Source of the DNA: Ruminococcus_C callidus
Lineage (GTDB): Bacteria; Bacillota; Clostridia; Oscillospirales; Ruminococcaceae
Length of the DNA stretch: 64,000 bases
NCBI RefSeq assembly: GCF_049562855.1
Contig: NZ_CP186925.1
Location: 1,364,001-1,428,000 of the forward strand
Direction of reading: 5' to 3'
In this document: one piece after another, positions 9,467 through 17,202 of the stretch
How positions within the stretch are numbered: position 1 is the stretch's first letter
How the letters are laid out: each line of letters starts with the position of its first letter
Translations under genes and position numbers: made by a program
The notes under the pieces: generated by a model
Told to the model about the DNA's origin: nothing
The model's database searches: none
Seen by the model: the letters and a program-made list of their open reading frames with translations, nothing else

Positions 9467-9930
9467 GAATTTTTTTCGAATTTTCTGCAAAAAGCAAGGC
9501 TTTTTCTGAATTTGCCCTTCGGAATTCCATTCCGAAATTTCAGGAAAATCGCAGAAGGGGATTTTCAGATAATTTCCAGCCACTTTTCACAAGGCAATCA
9601 CAAACCACTGATATACTGTTACCATCGTCATTTGAAGCAATTGTTTCACATGTGCATAAGTACGGTGCAAGAGTGCCGCTGATATTCTTACCGTTTCTTG
9701 CAAGAAGCGGACCAACCATACTCGTACAGGAATCTATCACTCCTTTCCACCGTTTCAAACGGGTAACCTCTTTTTCATCATCTTCATTTTCAAAGTTTGG
9801 TTTTGCAGCGGATGCACGCATACACCTGCAAAACAAATTTTTGTTCCTGTACGTTCCTATAAATTGAACTGAAACCGGCAGGTCTCCTCTCCTTTTCCCT
9901 GCCGGTTTCTTCTGTTTGGAGGTATATTTT
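9467..9930. other. Intergenic stretch with a hairpin, no confident gene
   Basis: The region between the miaB promoter and the TIGR01212 gene holds a 12-bp perfect hairpin at 9871-9909 (arms GAAACCGGCAGG and CCTGCCGGTTTC) that ends only 8 bp before the ribosome site of the downstream gene. It is followed by a broken T-rich run (TTCTGTTT), so it may act as an attenuator or a leader terminator. An open frame on the minus strand (9540-9836) is discussed among the findings. Confidence 0.5.
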
Positions 9931-10836
9931 ATGGCAGAACGATACTTTTCTGCATCGGCGTATTATCAGCAGACATTTGGCAGACCAGTACAGAAAGCAG
10001 TATTGGACATTGGCTGCACTTGCCCTAATATTGACGGAACTATCGGAACCGGCGGCTGTATCTTTTGTGACGGCGGCAGCGGGCATTTTACCCATAGCGG
10101 CACCGTTACACAGCAACTTGCACAAGAACGACAGCGAATCCAGCAGCATATTTCTGAAGCAGGCATCATTGCTTATTTTCAGGCACACACCAATACATAT
10201 GGGGATCTGCATTACTTGGAAAGCTGTTATTTAGAGGCATTGCAGCAGCCTGATGTAGTCGGAATTGCAATTGGTACCCGTCCGGACTGTCTATCTGAGG
10301 AGATCCTTTCTGTTTTGGAAAATATTTCTGACAAAACGCATCTGACTGTTGAATTGGGATTGCAGACTATTCACGAAAAAACGGCACGTTTTTTTCACAG
10401 AGGGTATTCTTTTGCGGTTTTTCAAAAGGCGTTTGCCGCACTGCGGGAGAGAAAGATTCGAATTTGTGTGCATTTAATCAACGGGCTGCCGTTAGAAATA
10501 GATGCAGATATGTTGGAAACAGCCCGTGGGATTGGCAGATTACGCCCTGATGCTGTTAAAATCCATTTGCTGCATATTCTTCGGGATACACCTTTGGAGC
10601 AACTGTGGAAAGCTGGAAAATTACAGCCACTTTCCATGCAGGAATACGTGCAGATTACTGCGGCACAGTTAAGCCTGCTGCCGCCGGAAACTGTAGTGGA
10701 ACGGCTAACTGGTGACGGTGCTTCTGACAGATTGATGGCTCCGCTATGGAGCAGGGATAAACTTGCAGTGCGAAACGCGATTGCTCGTCATCTGAAGCAG
10801 ACAGATAACTGGCAGGGAAAATACTATCAAACATAG
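9931..10836 (+). CDS. TIGR01212-family radical SAM protein (YtqA/YhcC type)
   Basis: A 301-residue radical SAM protein of the YtqA/YhcC family, whose substrate is not established. The cluster cysteines lie in the family signature CTCPNIDGTIGTGGCIFCDGG. The rest shows the TIM-barrel pattern of the family (GTRPDCLSEEIL, LTVELGLQT, HLINGLP). The ATG at 9931 has GGAGG 8 nt upstream; an in-frame TTG five codons earlier is part of the ribosome site. It is monocistronic, closed by a strong terminator at 10837-10873. Confidence 0.9.
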   Translation: MAERYFSASAYYQQTFGRPVQKAVLDIGCTCPNIDGTIGTGGCIFCDGGSGHFTHSGTVTQQLAQERQRIQQHISEAGIIAYFQAHTNTYGDLHYLESCYLEALQQPDVVGIAIGTRPDCLSEEILSVLENISDKTHLTVELGLQTIHEKTARFFHRGYSFAVFQKAFAALRERKIRICVHLINGLPLEIDADMLETARGIGRLRPDAVKIHLLHILRDTPLEQLWKAGKLQPLSMQEYVQITAAQLSLLPPETVVERLTGDGASDRLMAPLWSRDKLAVRNAIARHLKQTDNWQGKYYQT

Positions 10837-10873
10837 AAAGCCGGACGAATGTGCATCTTCGTCCGGCTTTTTG
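10837..10873 (+). terminator. Rho-independent terminator of the radical SAM gene
   Basis: Stem AAAGCCGGACGAA / TTCGTCCGGCTTT with a 7-nt loop and a following T run, starting directly after the stop codon. Confidence 0.9.
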
Positions 10874-10880
10874 CGGGTAC

Positions 10881-10913
10881 AAAAAATCCGGAACGGTAGA
10901 CCTCCATTCCGGA
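10881..10913 (-). terminator. Terminator of the large noncoding RNA
   Basis: On the minus strand, TCCGGAA / TTCCGGA with a 13-nt loop, followed by six T (10886-10881). It lies back to back with the plus-strand terminator at 10837-10873. Confidence 0.85.
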
Positions 10914-11629
10914 CATTTTTATTCGGTTCATTTTATGAAAGAACTTTCATTCTTTCGCATCAGTTTCGATTGGACTCACTCCTCACGTTGTTTCGTACCA
11001 TACAAATCGTCTTTTTAAAAGCCACACATTAAACACGTCCTTTCCGATAGAACACGTTTCCTATGATCTTTGCAAGTACAATATCAAGCCATGGGACTCA
11101 CCTTTTCTGTTATATTTCAAAGAAAAGCTTTTCTTTCCATGGGAATCACCTTTTTCATTCGAAGTGACTGATAAATCAAAACATTTTACTTCATGGGAAT
11201 CACCTGAGATTGTTACTTGGGAGATCAGCATACTATGTAAAGGCAACTATGTGCCGGAGATTTCATGCCGTCATCGCACGAAATTAAATATATGCTGCCA
11301 ATTCAAATAACAGATTTTTCATGCAGACAGTTGCGAATGTCATGCATCAGGTGCAACCAGCTTACAGATTTTTTTATCATTTCTTACGTGCCCACAGCCA
11401 ATCGAAGTTGACTTCTCGCTACGTTCTTAATCCTGCATCACCGGCGATTCACCCGATATTGACAGCATATCCAACTGTGATTCTTCACTTGCCATCGGAT
11501 CTCGCCCTCCCTTTTGATGTAAAATCGTTTCCGCAAAAGGAATGAACCTTAAACCTTGGGAAACTTATCGCTCGGGAATCATTCAACTTAGATCTTTTCG
11601 CCAGCTCCTTGTCGCTGTTCCCTTTCGTT
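10881..11629 (-). ncRNA. Large standalone noncoding RNA, about 750 nt, class unassigned (ROOL-like in size and context)
   Basis: This is a protein-free transcription unit on the minus strand between a consensus promoter (11636-11664) and a terminator (10881-10913). Visible structure: a long-range 8-bp pairing of GGTTCATT near the 5' end (11541-11548) with AATGAACC near the 3' end (10925-10932); GGGAA/TTCCC (11618-11622 with 11574-11578) enclosing CAGC/GCTG; CAGCATA/TATGCTG (11291-11297 with 11226-11232); an 18-nt perfect palindrome at 11119-11136; and a GAAAGAA/TTCTTTC hairpin at 10937-10956. Three copies of GGTGAnTCCCATG lie at 11089-11102, 11137-11150 and 11191-11204. The longest frames (61-74 codons) lack ribosome sites and look random. 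Size and independence fit large ornate RNAs such as ROOL, a class named from rumen sequences. It does not show the conserved cores of RNase P RNA, tmRNA, SRP RNA or 6S RNA that I know. The RNA call is inference from promoter, terminator and pairings. Confidence 0.7.
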
Positions 11630-11635
11630 GTTTAT

Positions 11636-11664
11636 ATCATACCACACTTCAAGTGCAATGTCAA
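11636..11664 (-). promoter_or_regulatory. Consensus sigma-A promoter of the large noncoding RNA
   Basis: Minus strand: perfect -35 TTGACA (11659-11664), exactly 17 bp spacer, -10 TATGAT (11636-11641). Expected start near 11629. No coding gene follows before the terminator. Confidence 0.85.
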
Positions 11665-11729
11665 TATATTTTTCCAGAAATTCTATTCGATTTTGTTTGT
11701 TTTGAATAATGAAAAAGAAATCAGGGCAT

Positions 11730-11758
11730 TTGCTTTTTATTCTTTTGCATGATATAAT
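11730..11758 (+). promoter_or_regulatory. Possible promoter of a short plus-strand transcript
   Basis: -35 TTGCTT (11730-11735), 17-bp spacer, -10 TATAAT (11753-11758) in an AT-rich stretch. The only plus-strand feature downstream is the terminator at 11919-11959, so a transcript of about 195 nt would result. AT-rich DNA makes chance matches likely. Confidence 0.35.
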
Positions 11759-11918
11759 ATTTCAAAATAAACTGTCACCTTATATAATTTTTTAAAGGAT
11801 AACTTATTTGCATAAACGCATACTGTTTCTATGCTGCTTTGATTTAAAAATTATATTTAAAATGAAACACACGGATACGTGGATAGAAATGAGCGTATTT
11901 CCTTAGATATACGCAAAT

Positions 11919-11959
11919 TAAAAAGGCGGAGCAAGGGAAAACTTGCTCCGCCTTTTTAA
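11919..11959. terminator. Bidirectional terminator downstream of the pseudokinase gene
   Basis: Stem AAAAGGCGGAGCAAG / CTTGCTCCGCCTTTT with a short loop; A-run on one side and T-run on the other, so it can stop transcripts from either strand. Confidence 0.9.
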
Positions 11960-11982
11960 TTTATTGAATTTTCAAAACCGAA

Positions 11983-13908
11983 TTACTGTGCTGGTGCTGC
12001 GGTTTGAGCTGGTTCTGTAGCAGGCGGCTGTTCCGGTACAGTTTCTGCAGGAGCAGCTGTGGTTTCTTCTACAGGTTCTGTTTCCGGTGGTGCAGTCGTT
12101 TCCGGTTCCGGATTATAGGCATAATATACGATGACCTGATACTTGTCGTTCAGATTGATCGAATCTCCTGCCCCCAGATCAGTTTCCTGTCCGTTTTTCG
12201 TTACAACAATACGGATGACACTGCCGTTGCTATAGCCGGAACTGCTCTCTGCAGATTCAGTATAAGGAATGTTGAGTTCGTCCAGTTTTTCTCCGTAAGA
12301 GTTGTGTCCGCTTCCGGAGTAAGACGGAATCTCAACTGTTGCGGAGCCCTTGCTGACTTGTACTTTTACTTTTTTAGATGAATCAAAAGTATCGCCTACT
12401 TCATATTCCTGCCAGCAGATCTGTCCGGCAGCATACTGGTCACTGAATACTTCCTCTGCATCAAATGTGATCCACGAAGCGTATTGCGTTTTAGCATTCT
12501 CAAAGTTCTTTCCCAGAAGCTGCGGCATCACGCTGTCACCCACTGCTGCCGTTGTAGTCACTTCCTGTGTTTCAGAAACAGCAGTAGTTTCAGAAATTGC
12601 TGTTGTAGTTTTACTGGATTCGGAAGAATCTCCTTTGAACAGGTCACCAGCTACCACGAATACCACAATCAGCAAAATCAACAGCAAGACAATTCCCACA
12701 ATGATCGGAACACGCAGACGATCTACTGCTCCTGCCTTTTGCGGCTGGCGATAATTATCTTCTTCCTGATAATCATCATAGGCGTAATCATCAGAATAGC
12801 CAGTATCATAATTCGGATAGTTCTGGTCATCATAAGGCTGTTCCGGATATTCCGAATACGGTTCATCTGCATAAGGCTGCTGGTTTGCATATGGTTGCTG
12901 TCCGTAGCCACCATTGTCGAAACCGCCATAAATGGCATCTTCTTCCTCTGCATGTTCGTCAAACAAACGAGTTACCAATTCGGTTACCGTTTTGGTACGT
13001 TCTGTTCCGTTCAGGTTCAGTCCCTGCATGATTACATTGGAAACATGACGAGGAATGTTGGGGTTCAGAACTGCCGGTGCAACCAGATTGTCATTTTCCA
13101 TACGGCTGATTGCAGAGGGCGGCATAGAGCCGGTCAGAACTCTGTAAATGACCGCACATACAGCATAGACATCTGTCCATGTGCCCTGCTGTCCGTTGGC
13201 AGAGTACTGTTCCGGTGCAGCGTATCCATTGTAAATTTCGCATTCCAGTTCCGTATTGGCAGTGCGGACTGCGGCAATAGAAAATGCTGTCAGCAGTAAT
13301 TCGCCCTTATCTGTTACATAAATAGTATCTGGTGAAATTGCACGGTGCACTACGCCGGAATTGTGTAGCAGACTCAGTGTTGTCAGCAGCGGCGGTAGCA
13401 TATGTGAAAGCTGTCCCCATGTCAATTCCCCGGCATTATCTTTCAGGTAGTCTACAAAGCGGACACTCTGGATATATTCATCTACCACATAAGTAGTATT
13501 GTTTTCTGCAAACAGGTCTACCACTGTATTGACATGCACTTGTCCGCGAAGCCGTGCCAGTGATTTATGCAGTTCGGTGAATTCTGCCATCAGTGCCTTA
13601 TATTGTGCGAGCCGTGCCGGAATCACGCTGATCACAGGTGAACCGCTGACACGATTGCACAGATTTGGTGGCATATATTCCCGCAGATATACTTTACAGC
13701 CAATGGATTGGTCATACGCAAGATAAGTGATACCTTCTCCGTTGACAGACAGTGTCACACCGACAATATAACGATTATTGAGTTTTGTTCCCGGAATGAT
13801 AAAAGACGGGTCACTCGGAGCGTTGTCGTAATATCCACAATTGGGGCAGACTCCGCCAGAAAATTCTGTGCGTTCCATGCAGCCATAGCATAATTTCCGT
13901 TCTCCCAA
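11983..13908 (-). CDS. Zinc-ribbon membrane pseudokinase with PASTA-like extracytoplasmic repeats
   Basis: A 641-residue protein. An N-terminal zinc ribbon (C7, C10, C21, C24) is followed by a protein-kinase fold (about 38-300), an acidic Tyr/Gln/Pro-rich linker, one membrane segment (about 398-423), a Thr/Ser-rich spacer, two PASTA-like repeats (about 450-590) and a Pro/Glu/Thr-rich tail. The kinase core is degenerate: the VAIK-type strand reads KVYLREYMP with no Lys at the usual place, the HRD loop is HRAISPDT (catalytic Asp to Ala), and DFG is replaced by AFS. It is therefore probably a pseudokinase sensing cell-wall fragments rather than phosphorylating (inference). The start is TTG at 13908, seven bases after AGGAGG; no better ATG is nearby. 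It has its own promoter and terminator. Confidence 0.85.
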   Translation of the reverse strand: MGERKLCYGCMERTEFSGGVCPNCGYYDNAPSDPSFIIPGTKLNNRYIVGVTLSVNGEGITYLAYDQSIGCKVYLREYMPPNLCNRVSGSPVISVIPARLAQYKALMAEFTELHKSLARLRGQVHVNTVVDLFAENNTTYVVDEYIQSVRFVDYLKDNAGELTWGQLSHMLPPLLTTLSLLHNSGVVHRAISPDTIYVTDKGELLLTAFSIAAVRTANTELECEIYNGYAAPEQYSANGQQGTWTDVYAVCAVIYRVLTGSMPPSAISRMENDNLVAPAVLNPNIPRHVSNVIMQGLNLNGTERTKTVTELVTRLFDEHAEEEDAIYGGFDNGGYGQQPYANQQPYADEPYSEYPEQPYDDQNYPNYDTGYSDDYAYDDYQEEDNYRQPQKAGAVDRLRVPIIVGIVLLLILLIVVFVVAGDLFKGDSSESSKTTTAISETTAVSETQEVTTTAAVGDSVMPQLLGKNFENAKTQYASWITFDAEEVFSDQYAAGQICWQEYEVGDTFDSSKKVKVQVSKGSATVEIPSYSGSGHNSYGEKLDELNIPYTESAESSSGYSNGSVIRIVVTKNGQETDLGAGDSINLNDKYQVIVYYAYNPEPETTAPPETEPVEETTAAPAETVPEQPPATEPAQTAAPAQ

Positions 13909-13999
13909 AGCGATACCTCCTGTTTTTTGGTTCGGCAGGTTTTATTATTAAAATTCCTGGATTTGGAAATCTGTTAGGAATTCAAATTCTGCAAATTAT

Positions 14000-14028
14000 A
14001 TTTTACCAGCAACTCTAAGCGATGTCAA
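14000..14028 (-). promoter_or_regulatory. Sigma-A-type promoter of the pseudokinase gene
   Basis: Minus strand -35 TTGACA (14023-14028), 17-bp spacer, -10 TAAAAT (14000-14005), about 90 bp before the TTG start. Confidence 0.75.
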
Positions 14029-14104
14029 CTGTTTTCCCTGAAATTTCATTTGATCCTGTTCAAATTGTATCCATTTGTAATAGATTTGATACTGTTTTTC
14101 GGTA

Positions 14105-15379
14105 TCAGAGCGAAATCAATCCTTGATCCAGCATCTTTTGTGCTGCCAGAAGCACGCCGATCTTTCCGGAAGTATAGGTCATGCCACCCTGCATCCAGAC
14201 TGCAAATGGCTCCCGAATCGGAGCATCAGCAGACAATTCAATGGAGGCTCCCATGGTAAACGCACCAGCTGCCATGATGACTTTACTGGTATAGCCTGGC
14301 ATATCCCACGCCTCTGGTACTACAAAGGAATCCACGGGAGAACCCTGCTGGATTCCCTGACAAAATGCAGTCAGATGTGCTTCATCCCCCAGACAGATCG
14401 CTTCTACAATGTCCCCACGTGTTGTACCTACTGGTGGGTGGCAGGAGAAGCCAAAGCTGCCGAACAGAGCAGCTGCAAAGTCTGCGGTTTTTAATGCATT
14501 TGCCGTGGTATCCGGTGCATGGAAGAAGCCGAGATACAATTCCCGATTCATGTCCAGTGAACAGCCTACTTCCTTGCCCATACCGATGCAGGTCAGACGC
14601 TCTGCACACTGCTGCACAAGGGCTTCCTTTCCGGCAATATAGCCGCCGGTGCGGGCAATACCGCCGCCAACATTTTTAATCATGGAACCGATCATCAGAT
14701 CACAGCCAACTTCTACCGGCTCGCTGGTTTCTACGAATTCGCCGTAGCAGTTATCCACCATAATGACTGCGTCTGGATTTGTGCTGCGAACCAGTTCTGC
14801 CAGCCGTTGGATTTGTGCTACGGTCAGTGCCGGTCGTAGAGAGTACCCACGGGAACGCTGAATATAGGCAACTTTTGCTCCGCGAACGGCATCAGGAACT
14901 GCCTCATAATCCGGTGTACCGTCTTTCAAAAGCGGCACTTCCCGATAGGTCACGCCGAAATTTTTCAGAGAGCCACTCTGGGTATCGTCGTTCAATCCGA
15001 TTACGCCCTCTAATGTGTCGTAAGGTCTGCCAGTCAGAGAAACCATCGTATCTCCTGTCCGGAGAATACCAAACAGTGCCACTGTCAGAGCGTGCGTACC
15101 GGAAACAAAATTATGCCGTACCAGTGCATCTTCTGTGCCAAATGCAGTTGCTACGACTTTATCCAGAACCTCTCTGCCCTGATCGCCATAGCCATAACCA
15201 GTTGTGCCATAGAAACAAGGTTCACTGACACGGCTTTTCTGGAAAGCAGCCAAGACTTTGGCACCATTATAGGCAGCGTTATCCTCGATTCTGGCAAAGT
15301 CGGCTGCACAGCTTTTCTCTGCGGCTTCTGCTGCCGCAGCAAGCCTGTCGTCAATGGGAAAAAATTTTTGAATCTGCAT
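14105..15379 (-). CDS. Methionine gamma-lyase-like PLP enzyme (YnbB / aluminium-resistance family)
   Basis: A 424-residue fold-type I PLP-dependent protein of the family called aluminium resistance protein or methionine gamma-lyase family. Typical stretches are YGTTGYGYGDQGREVLD, VRHNFVSGTHAL, SLTGRPYDTLEGVIG and the PLP-lysine region DLMIGSMIKNVGGGI. The true substrate is unsettled; a C-S lyase acting on Cys or Met derivatives is likely from the fold. It is the last gene of the murD-M42-M42-GNAT cluster, with AAGGAG upstream of its ATG and only 3 bp after the GNAT gene. Confidence 0.9.
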   Translation of the reverse strand: MQIQKFFPIDDRLAAAAEAAEKSCAADFARIEDNAAYNGAKVLAAFQKSRVSEPCFYGTTGYGYGDQGREVLDKVVATAFGTEDALVRHNFVSGTHALTVALFGILRTGDTMVSLTGRPYDTLEGVIGLNDDTQSGSLKNFGVTYREVPLLKDGTPDYEAVPDAVRGAKVAYIQRSRGYSLRPALTVAQIQRLAELVRSTNPDAVIMVDNCYGEFVETSEPVEVGCDLMIGSMIKNVGGGIARTGGYIAGKEALVQQCAERLTCIGMGKEVGCSLDMNRELYLGFFHAPDTTANALKTADFAAALFGSFGFSCHPPVGTTRGDIVEAICLGDEAHLTAFCQGIQQGSPVDSFVVPEAWDMPGYTSKVIMAAGAFTMGASIELSADAPIREPFAVWMQGGMTYTSGKIGVLLAAQKMLDQGLISL

Positions 15380-15382
15380 AGC

Positions 15383-16168
15383 TTACAGTGCTCCTTTTTC
15401 TTGCTGTTCTTTGGGAATATCCTGTCGTTCCAATACATATTCCGATTCAATTTCCTGAAATCCGATTTCCCGATAAAAGCTGATTCGCACATCCAATGCA
15501 AACAGAGCAGCCTGTTTGCCCTCTCGTGCCAGTTCTCCAGCGATCCACCGCAGGAAATCCCGTGCATAACCGCTTCCACGCTGTGCAAGTTTTGTGGCAA
15601 CTTGTCCCACCAGCACATGTCCTTTCCAGTCGTACACCAGTGTCAGCGTAGAACTATTCTTATAGGTCAGCACCTGACTCATATGGTGACGGCAGCGATG
15701 CGAAACGTCTGTCAGCCAGAGCGAATATTCCAACAAATTGGGAAATCCTTCCTGCAAGATCTGATAAACATCTTGCAGCTTGGGCGTGTCATTAATGTCC
15801 TCTGGACAGAATACCGGTGAGGGCTCTGAAGGCGTTAGCTGAAATGTGGAACGGTGGAGTTTTTGATAGTTTGGAATCTGCGATAGGATCGGCAGCAACG
15901 ATGCCGGACACTCCACCCGAAACGGCAGATGCATAGCAGTGAATGTGCAGATTTCTTCTTCCGGCACATCTCCTTCGGTGCAGATCAGCAGGGTTGCATT
16001 AAACAAAAACAGCCAGCCAGTGCCGCCACAGCCTGTCACCCGAAAGAAGCGGCAGAAATCGTAGCTGCCGCCGTATGCTTTCTGATAGGCAAGCATTTGT
16101 CTGCCACGCCAGCTTTGTTCTAGAATTGCGGTTTCCGCTGCTGAAAATGCAGTGATTTGTTGTATCAT
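15383..16168 (-). CDS. GNAT-family N-acetyltransferase with N-terminal extension
   Basis: A 261-residue protein. The C-terminal half has the GNAT acetyl-CoA-binding strand and loop (HVLVGQVATKLAQRGSGYARDFLRWIAGELAREG, with the Q/RxxGxG/A pattern as QRGSGYA) and ends with FYREIGFQEIE. The N-terminal 120 residues are unassigned. The ATG at 16168 forms an ATGA overlap with the stop of the M42 peptidase; an open frame continues upstream but inside that gene. Substrate unknown. Confidence 0.8.
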   Translation of the reverse strand: MIQQITAFSAAETAILEQSWRGRQMLAYQKAYGGSYDFCRFFRVTGCGGTGWLFLFNATLLICTEGDVPEEEICTFTAMHLPFRVECPASLLPILSQIPNYQKLHRSTFQLTPSEPSPVFCPEDINDTPKLQDVYQILQEGFPNLLEYSLWLTDVSHRCRHHMSQVLTYKNSSTLTLVYDWKGHVLVGQVATKLAQRGSGYARDFLRWIAGELAREGKQAALFALDVRISFYREIGFQEIESEYVLERQDIPKEQQEKGAL

Positions 16169-17202
16169 ATCGATGAAACTTCTTCCATTATGGATTTTAT
16201 CAGCAGCGGCAGCAAAGCCGTGCAAGCATCAAGGTCTTTCAAATCCGCCAGACAAGACGGCGAATGCAGATAACGGCAAGGCAAAGATATTGCCAGTGTC
16301 CGTACACCACCGCGGCTGGCATGAATTGCACCGCTGTCATTTCCGCCGGCAATGCGGGATTTGGTTTGGCACGGAATCTTGTTTTTTTCGCAGATGGAAA
16401 ATGCCAGACGGTATAATTCCTTATCATAAATTGCACCGCGATCCATAAAGGATATTACCGGACCTTCGCCCAGACTGCACACTTTTGCATCACCCTCTGC
16501 ACCGGCAATGTCTGCGGCAGTGGTGGCTTCCAGAACCAGAGCAAATTCCGGATTGACTGTATAGGCTGCCGCTTTTGCCCCACGCAGTCCGATTTCTTCC
16601 TGCACCAGAAAAGCAGCGGTAAAATCGTAGGGGGCTTCCTGCTCCAGCAGGTGCAGCAGCATAGCACAACCTGCACGGTCATCAATTGCCTTGCTGCAAA
16701 CACGGCTTTTTCCCATGCGGGTAAAGTTTGGAGCGAAATAGACATAAGTTCCCTCGCGGGCTGCTGTCCGCCGTTCTGCTTCCGGCAGAATACCCATATC
16801 CAGAACAAGTTCGTCCCACTTGGGCAATTTTTTCTTTTCGTCCGCAGACAACAGGTGCACCGGCTTTGTACCGATTACACCATGCAGATGCTCTTCACCG
16901 ACCAGCACTTGCCGTCCCAGTGCAACTGATGCATCTACGCCGCCGACTGCTTCCAGACAGTATGTGCTGTCGGAGTTGACGTGAGTGACGATCATGCCGA
17001 CTTCATCCATATGGGCACTGATCATCAGCTTGTGCGGAGCACGTTTTTTTCCCTGTTTTTGTACCAGCAAACTGCCCAGCGGGTCGATTTCCCACGTAAC
17101 ATCTTTTCGTTCCCGCAGGACAGAGAGAATATAATTGCGAACTTCTGATTCGTCACCGGACGATGCACAGAGATTACACAGGGTTTCAAAATGGTTCAGC
17201 AT
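16165..17202 (-). CDS. M42-family metallopeptidase (second of a tandem pair)
   Basis: A 345-residue aminopeptidase or glutamyl-aminopeptidase-like enzyme of the M42/TET family, cytoplasmic and di-metal. Metal and catalytic motifs are visible: ISAHMDEVGMIV, KAIDDRAGCAM, LVQEEIGLRGA, a Glu in LVLEATTAAD, and the last His in CRYLHSPSCL. The ATG at 17202 follows AGGAGG with 8 nt spacing. It overlaps the end of the preceding M42 gene by 7 bp and the following GNAT start by 4 bp, so the three are coupled. Confidence 0.9.
   Translation of the reverse strand: MLNHFETLCNLCASSGDESEVRNYILSVLRERKDVTWEIDPLGSLLVQKQGKKRAPHKLMISAHMDEVGMIVTHVNSDSTYCLEAVGGVDASVALGRQVLVGEEHLHGVIGTKPVHLLSADEKKKLPKWDELVLDMGILPEAERRTAAREGTYVYFAPNFTRMGKSRVCSKAIDDRAGCAMLLHLLEQEAPYDFTAAFLVQEEIGLRGAKAAAYTVNPEFALVLEATTAADIAGAEGDAKVCSLGEGPVISFMDRGAIYDKELYRLAFSICEKNKIPCQTKSRIAGGNDSGAIHASRGGVRTLAISLPCRYLHSPSCLADLKDLDACTALLPLLIKSIMEEVSSI

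Noticed and set aside
11061..11246. 61-codon minus-strand frame within the large RNA
   Set aside because: No ribosome site; the repeated DSH/ESH residues simply translate the GGTGAnTCCCATG repeat.
10881..11629. Interpretation of the RNA as RNase P RNA, tmRNA, SRP RNA or 6S RNA
   Set aside because: The conserved core sequences of RNase P, a tag-coding segment with a tRNA-like end, the SRP tetraloop domain and the 6S length are all missing.
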